A stretch of 64,000 nucleotides of DNA from Leyella stercorea (GTDB lineage: Bacteria > Bacteroidota > Bacteroidia > Bacteroidales > Bacteroidaceae), in the NCBI RefSeq assembly GCF_021531655.1, contig NZ_JADYUF010000003.1, positions 1 to 64,000 of the forward strand. The letters are read 5' to 3'. The notes under the pieces were generated by a model. The model had not been told where the DNA came from. It did not search any database and was given only the letters and a program-made list of their open reading frames with translations. Position numbers and translations under genes: made by a program. This document shows positions 10,054 to 18,716 of this stretch, in pieces. Each line of letters begins with the position of its first letter. Within the stretch, counting starts at the first letter, position 1.

Positions 10054-11310
10054 ATGAAGGATGTACCTGTATTGCTGCTCACCGGTTATCTGGGCAGCGG
10101 AAAGACAACATTGGTAAACCGTATCCTCGCAAACGAGAAAGGAATCAAGTTTGCGGTTATCGTCAACGACATTGGCGAGGTGAATATTGATGCCGACCTG
10201 ATACAGCAAGGCGGCGTTGTCAATCAGAACGATGACAGCCTTGTGGCTCTGCAGAACGGCTGCATCTGCTGCACGCTGAAGATGGACTTGGTAGAACAGC
10301 TCAACGACATTGTTGCCGAACAGCGTTTCGACTACATCGTCATCGAGGCAAGCGGAATATGCGAACCTGCACCTATAGCCCAGACCATCTGCTCAATACC
10401 TACATTAGGGCCGAAATACATCAAAAACGGTGTGCCACGCCTTGACAGTATAGTGACCGTAGTGGACGCTTTGCGTATGAAGGATGAGTTCGGTGGCGGC
10501 GACAATCTGCAGAAGCAGAACCTCGACGAAGACGATCTTGAGAACCTCGTAATACAGCAGATTGAGTTCTGCAACACCATATTGCTCAACAAGGCATCGG
10601 AGATTTCGCCCGAAGAGTACGCCCATCTTGTAGACATAGTGCGTGCATTGCAGCCCAAGGCGGAGATTATACCGTGCGATTACGGCAATGTAGACCTCGA
10701 CTTGCTGCTCAACACCCATCGCTTCGACTTCGACGAAGTGGCTACATCGGCTGCATGGATTGACGAGATAGAGCACCATCACGGCGACGAACACATCGAC
10801 GACGACGATGATGACGACGATGACGACCACGAACATCATCATCATGACCACGAGCACGGACATCATGACCACGAGCATGAGCATCATCACGACCACTGTC
10901 ATTGTCATCACGGCCACGACCATGAGGGCGGTGAGGTTGAGGAATACGGCATCGGGACATTCGTTTATTATGCCCGCCGACCGATGGACATGAACTTCTT
11001 CGACAACTTCGTTTGCAAGCTGTGGCCCAAGAACGTGATACGCTGCAAGGGATTGTGCTGGTTTAAGAACGAGCCTGACATGTGCTACATCTTTGAGCAG
11101 GCTGGTCGACAGATGGGACTGAAGAATGCAGGACAATGGTATGCCACAATGCCTGAGGACGAACTGCTCCCGCTGCTTGAGCGCGAAGAGGGATTACGAC
11201 GCGACTGGGACGAGAAGTATGGCGACCGTATGCAGAAACTGGTGTTCATAGGACAGAAGATGGACAAGAAAGCCATTTGCGATGCGCTCGACATGTGCCT
11301 CACCGACTAA
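10054..11310 (+). CDS. CobW/COG0523-family metal-chaperone GTPase with His/Asp-rich loop
   Basis: A 418-residue cytoplasmic P-loop GTPase. The nucleotide loop is GYLGSGKTT (residues 11-19), and the metal-binding CxCC motif of the family is Cys70-Ile-Cys72-Cys73. A CobW C-terminal domain follows from about residue 300 (YYARRPMDMNFFDNFV). Between the domains, roughly residues 240-292, is a stretch almost entirely of Asp and His (a run of nine or more Asp, then repeated HDHEH-like groups) that should bind several divalent metal ions. The family delivers zinc, cobalt or other metals to client enzymes; the metal here is not known, though zinc is most usual. No zinc-regulated partner is adjacent. 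A convergent terminator follows. Confidence 0.92.
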   Translation: MKDVPVLLLTGYLGSGKTTLVNRILANEKGIKFAVIVNDIGEVNIDADLIQQGGVVNQNDDSLVALQNGCICCTLKMDLVEQLNDIVAEQRFDYIVIEASGICEPAPIAQTICSIPTLGPKYIKNGVPRLDSIVTVVDALRMKDEFGGGDNLQKQNLDEDDLENLVIQQIEFCNTILLNKASEISPEEYAHLVDIVRALQPKAEIIPCDYGNVDLDLLLNTHRFDFDEVATSAAWIDEIEHHHGDEHIDDDDDDDDDDHEHHHHDHEHGHHDHEHEHHHDHCHCHHGHDHEGGEVEEYGIGTFVYYARRPMDMNFFDNFVCKLWPKNVIRCKGLCWFKNEPDMCYIFEQAGRQMGLKNAGQWYATMPEDELLPLLEREEGLRRDWDEKYGDRMQKLVFIGQKMDKKAICDALDMCLTD

Positions 11311-11330
11311 TTACACCTTATTATATATAT

Positions 11331-11374
11331 ACACAAAAGGGGTTCGGCAGAAATTTGCCGAACCCCTTTTGTGT
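11331..11374. terminator. Bidirectional terminator between convergent genes
   Basis: A perfect 19-bp stem (ACACAAAAGGGGTTCGGCA and its complement) closes a 6-base loop, with A/T-rich flanks on both sides. It sits between the convergent CobW and GH109-like genes and should serve both. Confidence 0.9.
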
Positions 11375-11439
11375 ATATAAAATTGCCGATTGACAACATT
11401 AAAGTTATCGATTAGCTCTATTAAAGTTGTCGTTGCACA

Positions 11440-13095
11440 TTACTTTGTTGCCTTAGCCACCTGTGCCTTAGCCTTAGCCATAGCCTTGTCGAGCGCAGCC
11501 TGAGCCTTCTTCTGGGCAGCAGGAGTCTGAGCCTTCTTTACGTTGTCGTAGAGATTCCAGAGCTTGAACTTGGCAGTAGCGCTCTTCAGAGCCTTTGTGA
11601 AGGCAGCAGCCTCAGCCTCTGTCTGTGCTTCCTGCTCAGGAGTAGCATAAGCGTGCTTGTAGCCCTTCTGCTTGTTCCACAAACCACGTGTGAAGTCAGG
11701 GAATGTAACGGGAGCGCAGTCGTTGTCCATAGAGATAGCACCGAGCTCAGCGATGGCACACCACTCAGCCAAGTCATATACGTCCATATCGAGCGGCAAA
11801 CCATTCTGCAGACAGTAGATGAGGCGAGCGCACATGATGAAGTCCATACCGCCGTGACCGCCAACTTCCTTGGCGAGCTTGCCGAACTTCTTCAAGATTG
11901 GGCTTTCGTACTTCTCCTCAAGAGCCTTGCGCTGTGCATCGGGCATGAAGCCGTGTGATGTGAGGTCGTCAACCTTAGGAGCGTTGCCGGTAGCGGCAAG
12001 CTGCTTAGCGTCGACAGCATATCCCTCAACAGGATACTTATTAGCGAAACCGCGGGTACCAGTGAGCTGATACAGACGGCTGTACGGCTGCGGATTCATC
12101 ACGTCGTGCTGCAACTCGATAACCTTATGGTTAGCGGTGCGGATAAGAGTAGTAGTGTGGTCGCCGTTGCGGAAGTCGTTGCAGGGCTTGCCGGTCTTCT
12201 TCTCTACGAGCTCCTTGCCATGAACGCTCTTAGTATCCATAGCCACGAGAGTAGTCATGCGGTCGCCACGGTGAATGTCGAGAGCCTGAGCAACCGGGCC
12301 AAGGCCGTGAGTAGCGTAGATATCGCCACGGTTCTCGCGGTTGTACTTCAGACGCCAGCCGAGCTGTTCGGGATCAGATCCGTTTGGATTCTTCCAATAA
12401 TAATCCCAGAAATCATCGAGATTGTGGATGTAAGCACCCTGAGCGCGCAGAATCTCGCCAAATACGCCAGCCTGAGCCATATTCAGAGTACGCATCTCGA
12501 ACCAGTCGTAGCAGCAGTTTTCAAGAATCATACAGTTGAGCTGTTTCTGCTCAGCCAGGTCAACCAGTTCCCAGCACTCCTTGAGGTTCATTGCCGAAGG
12601 CACCTCATCTGCCACGTTCTTGCCGTTCTCGAGTGCACACTTAGCCACGATAGCATGATGCTCCCAGTCGGTAGCGATATAAACGAGGTCGATGTCGGGG
12701 CGCTTGCACAGCTCCTCATATCCCTTCTCGCCATAGTAAACGGCAGCCGGAGCCAATCCGTTCTTGCGCAGACGCTCGTTCTGCTTCTCTGCACGCTCCT
12801 TAACGAAGTCGCAAAGAGCAACTACTTCAACACCAGGGATAAGGCTGAAGTTCTCAACAGCACCAGGACCACGCATGCCAAGACCTACGAGACCGATGCG
12901 TACGGTCTTCATCTTAGGCAAAGCCAGACCCAGCACGTCTTTCTGTCCGGCAGGACGTTCGGGAGTTTCAATAACGATTTTACCCTTGTTCCAATGCCAC
13001 TTGGTATTGGGCGAGAGCGACTGTGCATTTGCTGTCAGGCTTCCAAACGAGAGGAATGCAGCAAAAGCCAAACCAATAAATTTAAACTTTCTCAT
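11440..13095 (-). CDS. Secreted Gfo/Idh/MocA-fold protein, GH109-like
   Basis: A 551-residue exported protein with a signal peptide (MRKFKFIGLAFAAFLS to about residue 24). The NAD-binding fold starts at VRIGLVGLGMRGPGAVENF. EVPSAMNLKECWELV, MILENCCYDWFEM and THGLGPVAQALDIHRGDRM are characteristic of GH109, a family of NAD-dependent alpha-N-acetylgalactosaminidases acting on mucin-type and blood-group glycans. Secretion supports a glycan role. Beyond the domain, the last 65 or so residues are an Ala/Lys/Gln-rich helical tail ending KAQVAKATK, not part of the enzyme fold. The gene stands alone, with a -7 box at 13153. GH109 activity is inferred; plain oxidoreductase function is the alternative. 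Confidence 0.85.
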   Translation of the reverse strand: MRKFKFIGLAFAAFLSFGSLTANAQSLSPNTKWHWNKGKIVIETPERPAGQKDVLGLALPKMKTVRIGLVGLGMRGPGAVENFSLIPGVEVVALCDFVKERAEKQNERLRKNGLAPAAVYYGEKGYEELCKRPDIDLVYIATDWEHHAIVAKCALENGKNVADEVPSAMNLKECWELVDLAEQKQLNCMILENCCYDWFEMRTLNMAQAGVFGEILRAQGAYIHNLDDFWDYYWKNPNGSDPEQLGWRLKYNRENRGDIYATHGLGPVAQALDIHRGDRMTTLVAMDTKSVHGKELVEKKTGKPCNDFRNGDHTTTLIRTANHKVIELQHDVMNPQPYSRLYQLTGTRGFANKYPVEGYAVDAKQLAATGNAPKVDDLTSHGFMPDAQRKALEEKYESPILKKFGKLAKEVGGHGGMDFIMCARLIYCLQNGLPLDMDVYDLAEWCAIAELGAISMDNDCAPVTFPDFTRGLWNKQKGYKHAYATPEQEAQTEAEAAAFTKALKSATAKFKLWNLYDNVKKAQTPAAQKKAQAALDKAMAKAKAQVAKATK

Positions 13096-13152
13096 AAAAT
13101 TGATGTTATTAGTAATATAGTTTTAGTAAGTTGCAAGTTATAAAAAGCAATG

Positions 13153-13160
13153 CAAAGGTA
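13153..13160 (-). promoter_or_regulatory. -7 promoter element for the GH109-like gene
   Basis: The minus strand reads TACCTTTG, matching TANNTTTG, about 58 bp before the start codon at 13095. It is back to back with the mnmA promoter. Confidence 0.55.
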
Positions 13161-13214
13161 CACCAAACTTTACAAAAAACGAAATAAAAGGAGTCCTTTT
13201 TCAATATTTTGCCG

Positions 13215-13222
13215 TACATTTG
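13215..13222 (+). promoter_or_regulatory. -7 promoter element for mnmA, very close to the start codon
   Basis: TACATTTG ends only 5 bases before ATG 13228, so transcription would begin at or next to the start codon and the mRNA may be leaderless. A single AGTCC-type repeat unit (about 13190) lies just upstream. Confidence 0.5.
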
Positions 13223-13227
13223 CACGT

Positions 13228-14319
13228 ATGAACGAAACTTATCTAAATACAGACTTAAGCCAAAAGCGCATTGCGGTGCTGCTTTCGGGCGGTGTCGACA
13301 GCTCGGTAGTGGTTTACGAGCTGGCGCGCAGAGGCTTACACCCCGACTGTTTCTATATAAAAATAGGTCCGGAAGAGAAGGAGGAATGGGACTGCACGTC
13401 GGAGGAAGACCTCGAAATGGCTACTGCCGTAGCACGCCGTTACGGATGCCGGCTGGAAGTGGTCGACTGTCATCGCGAGTATTGGGACCAAGTGACGCGC
13501 TACACGATGGATAAGGTGCGCGCCGGATTGACACCCAACCCTGACGTGATGTGCAACCGGCTCATCAAGTTCGGAGCTTTCCATGAGAAGCGCGGACACG
13601 AATACGACCTCATTGCTACCGGTCATTACGCCCAGACCGAAGTGGACAGCGAGGGAAGGAAGTGGCTCGTAACGAGTCCCGACCCCGTCAAGGACCAGAC
13701 TGATTTCCTTGCACAGATAGAGTCATGGCAGCTTCAGAAGGCGATATTCCCCATAGGCCATTACGAAAAGAACGAGGTGCGTGCCGTAGCCGAGCGCGAA
13801 CATCTTATTAATGCCAAGCGCAAGGACTCGCAGGGCATCTGCTTCCTCGGTCAGATAAACTATAATGAATACATACGCCGATACTTGGGCGAGTGTCCAG
13901 GCGACGTTATCGAGATGGAAACGGGCAAATGCATAGGCGGACATCGCGGATTGTGGTTTCACACTATAGGCCAACGCAAGGGCTTGGGATTCGGTGGCGG
14001 ACCGTGGTTTGTAATCAAAAAGGACGTAGAGCGCAACATTCTCTACGTGAGTCACGGCTACGACCCGCAGACTGCATACAAAAAAGATTTCCCCGTACAC
14101 GACTTCCACTTCCTGACATGCGAAGTTCCGATGCACAGTGTGACGTTCAAGATACGCCATACGCCCGATTATCATCCTGCCACCATCGAACGATTGGACG
14201 ACGGCCGACTGATGATTCACTCTGACGATGCCATTCATGGAGTGGCACCGGGACAGTTCTGCGTGGTGTATGACGAACATCACCACCGCTGCTACGGCTC
14301 GGGAGAGATTACGGTATAG
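13228..14319 (+). CDS. mnmA: tRNA-specific 2-thiouridylase MnmA
   Basis: MnmA puts sulfur on U34 of the Lys, Glu and Gln tRNAs using ATP and a persulfide donor. The 363-residue product begins with the PP-loop LLSGGVDSS. It carries the two catalytic cysteines: Cys109 in DVMCNRLIKFG and Cys205 in SQGICFLGQ. The C-terminal half has the GQRKGLGFGGGPWFV and APGQFCVVY segments. The start at 13228 leaves 15 residues before the PP-loop, normal for the family; an in-frame start at 13150 would precede the promoter. The middle YIKIGPEEKEEWDCTSEEDLEMA segment is as in Bacteroidota homologues. Single gene. Confidence 0.95.
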   Translation: MNETYLNTDLSQKRIAVLLSGGVDSSVVVYELARRGLHPDCFYIKIGPEEKEEWDCTSEEDLEMATAVARRYGCRLEVVDCHREYWDQVTRYTMDKVRAGLTPNPDVMCNRLIKFGAFHEKRGHEYDLIATGHYAQTEVDSEGRKWLVTSPDPVKDQTDFLAQIESWQLQKAIFPIGHYEKNEVRAVAEREHLINAKRKDSQGICFLGQINYNEYIRRYLGECPGDVIEMETGKCIGGHRGLWFHTIGQRKGLGFGGGPWFVIKKDVERNILYVSHGYDPQTAYKKDFPVHDFHFLTCEVPMHSVTFKIRHTPDYHPATIERLDDGRLMIHSDDAIHGVAPGQFCVVYDEHHHRCYGSGEITV

Positions 14320-14398
14320 ACAGGTGAAGGTTTGAGAAGACAATAAAAGCAGGCAGAAAACCCAATAACACAATATAAGAATGTGGGCAAGACTCACT

Positions 14399-14601
14399 AG
14401 CAGTACGCCCCGAAGGGGTAGAAGCACATAGCCCAGGGCAGCGCCCTGGGTAAAAGTATCGCAAATAACAATGCGCCCTGTAAGGGCAAAAGCGTTAGTT
14501 ATCAATGCTTTTGCCCTTACAGGGCGTTTTGCTTTTATCAATCCGTACACCCAGGGCGCCGCCCTGGGCTATGTGCTTATTGGGCTTTCAGCCCGTATAA
14601 T
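14399..14601. repeat. 203-bp multi-hairpin palindromic element, copy 1
   Basis: The element contains GCCCAGGGCAGCGCCCTGGG near its left end and CCCAGGGCGCCGCCCTGGGC near its right. A long central hairpin joins CGCCCTGTAAGGGCAAAAGC to its complement, and GGGCTTTCAGCCC closes it. AGCACATAGCCCAGGG on the left is the reverse complement of CCCTGGGCTATGTGCT on the right, so the whole unit is palindromic. A second copy of equal length is at 33861-34063. No ORF is present. It fills most of the gap between mnmA and the PNGase F-like gene. Confidence 0.9.
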
Positions 14602-14648
14602 TGACATTACTAACATTGGGACTACAAACGTCGCACAAGTCTGAAAAT

Positions 14649-16334
14649 TTAATAAATCAGCGTACCCGATATACACCAGTAGCTATTGCTACCGCCTTCG
14701 GGTGCTCCCTGCGGAATCTTTACGCACAAGGTGTGCTTGCCCGCCTTCAGATTACCCACATATATATATTCTGGATTGGTCATTGTGCCTGGGCACCAGT
14801 TGGAGCGGCTCAGGTCGGACGAGCTTTGTCCGTTTGAGAAATTGCCCGAACATGGGTTCCAGTTGCGGTATGTGCCACAGTCGTCGCGCCAAGGAATGAA
14901 GCTTATTACTTTCTGTCCGTCGACGTAGATGGTGTTCACCTTCTGGTTGAACTCGTCGCCGCCGCCCCATCCGCCGTGTCCGGTGGTGAGATAGAACAGA
15001 CGTGCGTCCTTGACATCCTCCTTCAGTTCGAAGCTGACATTGAGCGAGTCGTCGAGCATGAATATAGGATAAGGCTGACCAGCCTGTTCCATATAGTTGA
15101 CCGTATTGAACAGAGGCAGAGTCTTGGGCATGTCGCGTTCGCCCTCAGGATAGTACTTAAGCTTAAGACTCAGACGATGGCCCTTGGCATCCCAGTTGCC
15201 TATGTAGGCACCAATCCACACTTCGCCCTTGAGCTGCTCAGCCACGCTCGTCACCTCAGCCTTGTACAGTACTGAGTCTGCCCATGTCTGTCCGGGCACC
15301 TTATTATGATTGTACTTGCGCACGCCGAAGCCCGTGAAGAATCGCATCAGCTCAAGCGGAACGTCATAACCAGTTGTTGACACCAGACCATGATAGTCGG
15401 TCTGACCGCTCTTGAACGACGGCACGCTGTTGAGATTGCGCAGAGCGTCGAGGAACGACTGCTCCTTGCCGGTAGGAATCATGAAGATTGAGCCGGTACG
15501 GTCGTAGGCATCGCCGTCAGAATACTGTACAGCCTCAATGAATACCGAACGATCCTTGATGTTGTCGGGCAACTTCACCTTCTTCAGTACTATTGTTCCA
15601 CCAGCTGCTGCATAAACCTTGCCCTCCTCGAGTGTCTCGGGCAGCTTGGCGCCATTGAAACAGATGGTCTGCTGATCGAACACCGGAACGCTGATGACGC
15701 CACTCTGATTGATGGCATACGAGTAGTTGCTGTTGTCGAGATAGTGTCCCCATTCGGTTGGCAGGAGCGGCGACTTGTCCTTAAGTGCCTTTATGTCGAC
15801 AGCCTCCTGCACAGAATCGCCGTTGCGCACTACGCGCAGCACGAGTCCGTCGGGCACGCCGCGCCACGTCTGCGGAGTTCCGCGAAGGGCTATGTCGTTG
15901 GTGTACCATACGTCGATGGTATTGGAGTTGACCACAGTGCGCACCACCTTGCAGTTGAGTCCGAGATACTTCTCGGTCTTGACATCGGTGAATCCCTCGC
16001 CATACTCAAACGGGGCGTTGGTGTAGACCACCTCGTTGTTGGGCATGACGGCACGACGATAGCTCAATCGACGGCTATAGTCGATGTAGGTATCCTGGCG
16101 CAATGTGTTGGCTTTCGGCTCGACAACCTTGCCCTCGGGCGACAAATTCTGAAGCTTGACATGGTCGCCGCAGACCGACATCATTACACCTCCGGGGCGT
16201 GGCTTGCCCTTGTACACAGAGCGATAGGTTACGGTTATGCCAGTAGCTTTCTTCAGTTTCTTGGCATAGTTTTGTGCCTGGGCTGTGGCGAGAAAGCACA
16301 GTCCGACAACAAGAGTAAATAAAGTTCTTTTCAT
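14649..16334 (-). CDS. Secreted PNGase F-like protein with GLPGLI-type N-terminus
   Basis: A 561-residue exported protein (signal peptide MKRTLFTLVVGLCFLATAQA). The C-terminal part from about residue 300 resembles peptide-N4-(N-acetyl-glucosaminyl)asparagine amidase F, which cuts N-glycans from glycoproteins. The clearest match is the second jelly-roll domain: LTTGHGGWGGGDEF, NTIYVDGQKV, PWRDDCGTYRNWNPCSG and SNWCPGTMTNPEYIY. The N-terminal 200 or so residues (YIDYSRRLSYRR, GLNCKVVRTVVNSNTIDVWYT) look like the GLPGLI/porin-family-associated fold seen in Bacteroidota. Catalytic residues of the first PNGase domain cannot be assigned by eye, so activity is inferred. It stands alone with a -7 box at 16380. 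Confidence 0.8.
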   Translation of the reverse strand: MKRTLFTLVVGLCFLATAQAQNYAKKLKKATGITVTYRSVYKGKPRPGGVMMSVCGDHVKLQNLSPEGKVVEPKANTLRQDTYIDYSRRLSYRRAVMPNNEVVYTNAPFEYGEGFTDVKTEKYLGLNCKVVRTVVNSNTIDVWYTNDIALRGTPQTWRGVPDGLVLRVVRNGDSVQEAVDIKALKDKSPLLPTEWGHYLDNSNYSYAINQSGVISVPVFDQQTICFNGAKLPETLEEGKVYAAAGGTIVLKKVKLPDNIKDRSVFIEAVQYSDGDAYDRTGSIFMIPTGKEQSFLDALRNLNSVPSFKSGQTDYHGLVSTTGYDVPLELMRFFTGFGVRKYNHNKVPGQTWADSVLYKAEVTSVAEQLKGEVWIGAYIGNWDAKGHRLSLKLKYYPEGERDMPKTLPLFNTVNYMEQAGQPYPIFMLDDSLNVSFELKEDVKDARLFYLTTGHGGWGGGDEFNQKVNTIYVDGQKVISFIPWRDDCGTYRNWNPCSGNFSNGQSSSDLSRSNWCPGTMTNPEYIYVGNLKAGKHTLCVKIPQGAPEGGSNSYWCISGTLIY

Positions 16335-16379
16335 ATTCTTGATAATTTGTATTTAATGGTTAGTCAGGTTTTGCGAGCA

Positions 16380-16387
16380 CAAAGTTA
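16380..16387 (-). promoter_or_regulatory. -7 promoter element for the PNGase F-like gene
   Basis: The minus strand reads TAACTTTG about 46 bp before the start codon, with TTG (minus strand) at 16406-16408, 18 bp further up. Confidence 0.55.
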
Positions 16388-16468
16388 GTATAAAATTTTG
16401 GAATTCAACGGCAAGAAGCCTAAAACATAACCTCTGAAACGGCACTCAAAAACGTCGGCTTTTCAAAA

Positions 16469-16568
16469 GGAGTCCTTTTGCATTGCAAATGGAGTCCTTT
16501 TACACAGCAAAACGAGTCCTTTTGGAGTGCAAAAGGACTCGTTTTGCAACCCAAAAGGACTACATTTG
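16469..16568. repeat. 22-bp periodic AGTCCTTTTG array, cluster A
   Basis: AGTCC or ACTCG/ACTAC words start at 16471, 16493, 16515, 16537 and 16559, exactly 22 bp apart. Each is followed by TTTT and a variable five bases, then a CAAAA-type word. The last two units read in the opposite sense, so the array is partly self-complementary. It lies between the 3' end of gluQ and the PNGase F-like promoter. Confidence 0.93.
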
Positions 16569-16650
16569 AAATAACGCTGAAATCAGGCGCAAACTCCACG
16601 GCAATAGTTTTGCAATCTTGCCGTTTCTGATTACCTTTGCAAGCGGACTC

Positions 16651-17583
16651 TTACATCTGCAAATCGGCAGTAGGCACACGGCTCCACGCGAAGTCTCCGA
16701 CAAGGTCTTTAGCCTCAACGGGGCTGTCGTCAGGCTGGAGTCCGGCTGCATGGGCAAGCATTCCGATAATCTGCCGCGCACTGTAATGCGCACGCAGCGA
16801 CTCCATGTCCATACTGCGGTCGCGCTTTGACAGGCGCTGGCCGGCACTGTTGCACAGCAAAGGCAGATGGACGAATCGCGGAGGAACAAATCCCAGCTGC
16901 CGAGCCAGATATATCTGCTGTGGCGACGAGAGCAGAAGGTCGCGTCCACGCACAACCTCGTTGATGCCCATCAGCGCATCGTCCACTACGACTGCAAGCT
17001 GATAAGCCCACGCTCCGTCCTTGCGGCGCACGATGAAGTCGCCGCATTGTGTGGTGAGGTCGACGGTGTGCGTGCCGTAATGTCCGTCGCTGAACGTTAC
17101 CAAGCCCTCGCCTTCGTCGGGTACCTTCATGCGAATGGCAGCCGGACCGGAATGAACACCAGGCGGCAGATTGCGGCATGTGCCCTTGTACACTACCCTA
17201 CCGTCGCTCTCGTGCGGTGCCTGCGTGGCCATGATGTCGGCTCGTGTGCAATAGCAAGGATAGGTCAGCCCGCGCTCGCGCAGCTGCTGGAGACAGCGCT
17301 CGTATATCGCGCCACGCTCACTCTGCCAGTATGGACCCTCGTCCCAGTCGAGTCCGAGCCAGTGAAGGTCGTCCATTATCAGTTCGGCATACTCGCGGTG
17401 CGAGCGCTGAGGGTCGATATCCTCTATGCGCAACAGCCATGTGCCGCCCTGCGACTTAGCCGAAAGCCACGACAGCAGAGCGCTGAACACGTTGCCCAGG
17501 TGCATGCGTCCCGTTGGCGACGGAGCGAAACGGCCCTTCACCTTCGGCTGCAAAGCTTCTGTATAATCAGTATTTTCAATCAT
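16651..17583 (-). CDS. gluQ: Glutamyl-Q tRNA(Asp) synthetase
   Basis: This is a truncated glutamyl-tRNA synthetase paralogue that attaches glutamate to the queuosine base at position 34 of tRNA-Asp. It has the class I catalytic core: GRFAPSPTGRMHLGN with the HIGH-like HLGN, LRIEDID, the CYCTRADI region, and the KMSKS-like LSKRD. It has no anticodon-binding domain, as expected at about 310 residues. Start choice: a -7 box at 17638-17645 excludes a start at 17640. ATG 17583 puts the GRFAPS motif at about residue 16, as in homologues, and ATG 17616 is the alternative. Queuosine use links it in theme to queF and the YhhQ transporter in this window. Confidence 0.9.
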   Translation of the reverse strand: MIENTDYTEALQPKVKGRFAPSPTGRMHLGNVFSALLSWLSAKSQGGTWLLRIEDIDPQRSHREYAELIMDDLHWLGLDWDEGPYWQSERGAIYERCLQQLRERGLTYPCYCTRADIMATQAPHESDGRVVYKGTCRNLPPGVHSGPAAIRMKVPDEGEGLVTFSDGHYGTHTVDLTTQCGDFIVRRKDGAWAYQLAVVVDDALMGINEVVRGRDLLLSSPQQIYLARQLGFVPPRFVHLPLLCNSAGQRLSKRDRSMDMESLRAHYSARQIIGMLAHAAGLQPDDSPVEAKDLVGDFAWSRVPTADLQM

Positions 17584-17637
17584 CCGACAAATCTGTTTAA
17601 ATAATGTATGTGCCATATCAGGGTCTGACACGGAGTG

Positions 17638-17645
17638 CAAAATTA
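17638..17645 (-). promoter_or_regulatory. -7 promoter element for gluQ
   Basis: The minus strand reads TAATTTTG. It overlaps the most upstream in-frame ATG of gluQ (17640), so that ATG cannot be the start. Confidence 0.55.
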
Positions 17646-17694
17646 CTGCATTTTCCGCTAACAGAGACCCTACAGTGGCAATAATTCAACAATA

Positions 17695-18666
17695 ATGACA
17701 CTCGAAGAATTCATCAACCAATGGCAATCGACCTCGCCGACGCTGCTCGTACACACAAGCGGATCGACCGGTAAGCCAAAACCAATGCTCGTAGAGAAAC
17801 GCCGTATGGAAGCTTCGGCTCGCATCACGTGCCAGTTTCTCGGTCTCAAGCGGGGCGATACGGCTCTGCTATGCATGCCGCTCGACTATATTGCGGGCAA
17901 GATGATGGTGGTACGCGCCATCGTTTGGGGATTACGACTGATAGACATTCCGCCCTGCGGTCATCCGCTTGCGCAGATTGACACGCCGCCCGTATTCGCA
18001 GCCATGGTGCCTATGCAGGTGTTCAACAGCATGCAGGACGACGGCGAACGCCAGAAGCTGTGGCAAATCAGGCATCTCATCATTGGAGGCGGAGCCATAA
18101 GCGACGACATGGCAGCCCAACTGCGGCTTCATCCGGGCGCCGTGTGGAGCACATACGGCATGACCGAGACGCTGTCGCACATCGCCCTGCGACGCCTGAG
18201 CGGTGCGCAAGCCAGCCAGTGGTATGAGCCTTTCGACGGAGTAAGTGTGACGACCAATGCCGAGGGATGTCTGGTGATAGACGCTCCAGCCGTATGCGCA
18301 CAGCCGCTGACCACCAACGACATTGCCGAAATAGCTTCCGACGGACGACGCTTCAGAATACGCGGACGCAAGGACAACGTGATTTGCAGCGGTGGCATAA
18401 AACTGCAGATAGAAGAGATGGAAGCCAAGCTGCGGCCATACGTCAATGTGCCGTTTCTCATCACCAAACGCGCCGACCCGAAATTCGGCGAGACGGTGGT
18501 GATGATAGCCCAAACCGACAACCTCGACGCACTCGAAACAATCTGCAAGGAAAGGCTCAACAAGTACGAGCAACCGCACGATTTCATAGCCGTAGACAGC
18601 ATTCCAACCACCGAAACGGGCAAGCCAGCACGTGCCAAGGCTATGGAAATAGCCCAAACACGCTAA
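17695..18666 (+). CDS. menE: o-Succinylbenzoate-CoA ligase-like AMP-binding protein
   Basis: A 323-residue member of the acyl-adenylate-forming superfamily. The ATP loop is HTSGSTGKPKP (about residues 20-30), the adenylation motif is STYGMTETLSHIAL, and the hinge region RIRGRKDNVICSGGIKL is followed by the C-terminal lysine segment TTETGKPAR. MenE activates o-succinylbenzoate in menaquinone synthesis. Full MenE is usually 350-480 residues; this one lacks part of the N-terminal domain before the ATP loop, as do many Bacteroidota MenE proteins. The gene is divergent from gluQ, with no other men gene in the window. Assignment rests on length and motifs; another small AMP ligase is possible. Confidence 0.8.
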   Translation: MTLEEFINQWQSTSPTLLVHTSGSTGKPKPMLVEKRRMEASARITCQFLGLKRGDTALLCMPLDYIAGKMMVVRAIVWGLRLIDIPPCGHPLAQIDTPPVFAAMVPMQVFNSMQDDGERQKLWQIRHLIIGGGAISDDMAAQLRLHPGAVWSTYGMTETLSHIALRRLSGAQASQWYEPFDGVSVTTNAEGCLVIDAPAVCAQPLTTNDIAEIASDGRRFRIRGRKDNVICSGGIKLQIEEMEAKLRPYVNVPFLITKRADPKFGETVVMIAQTDNLDALETICKERLNKYEQPHDFIAVDSIPTTETGKPARAKAMEIAQTR

Positions 18667-18716
18667 TTATCCTATTATAAAATGCAAAAAACGAGCACCC
18701 TTTCAGAATTATTTAG

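Noticed and set aside
12106..13143. Open frame antisense to the GH109-like gene
   Set aside because: Low-complexity shadow of a confident gene.
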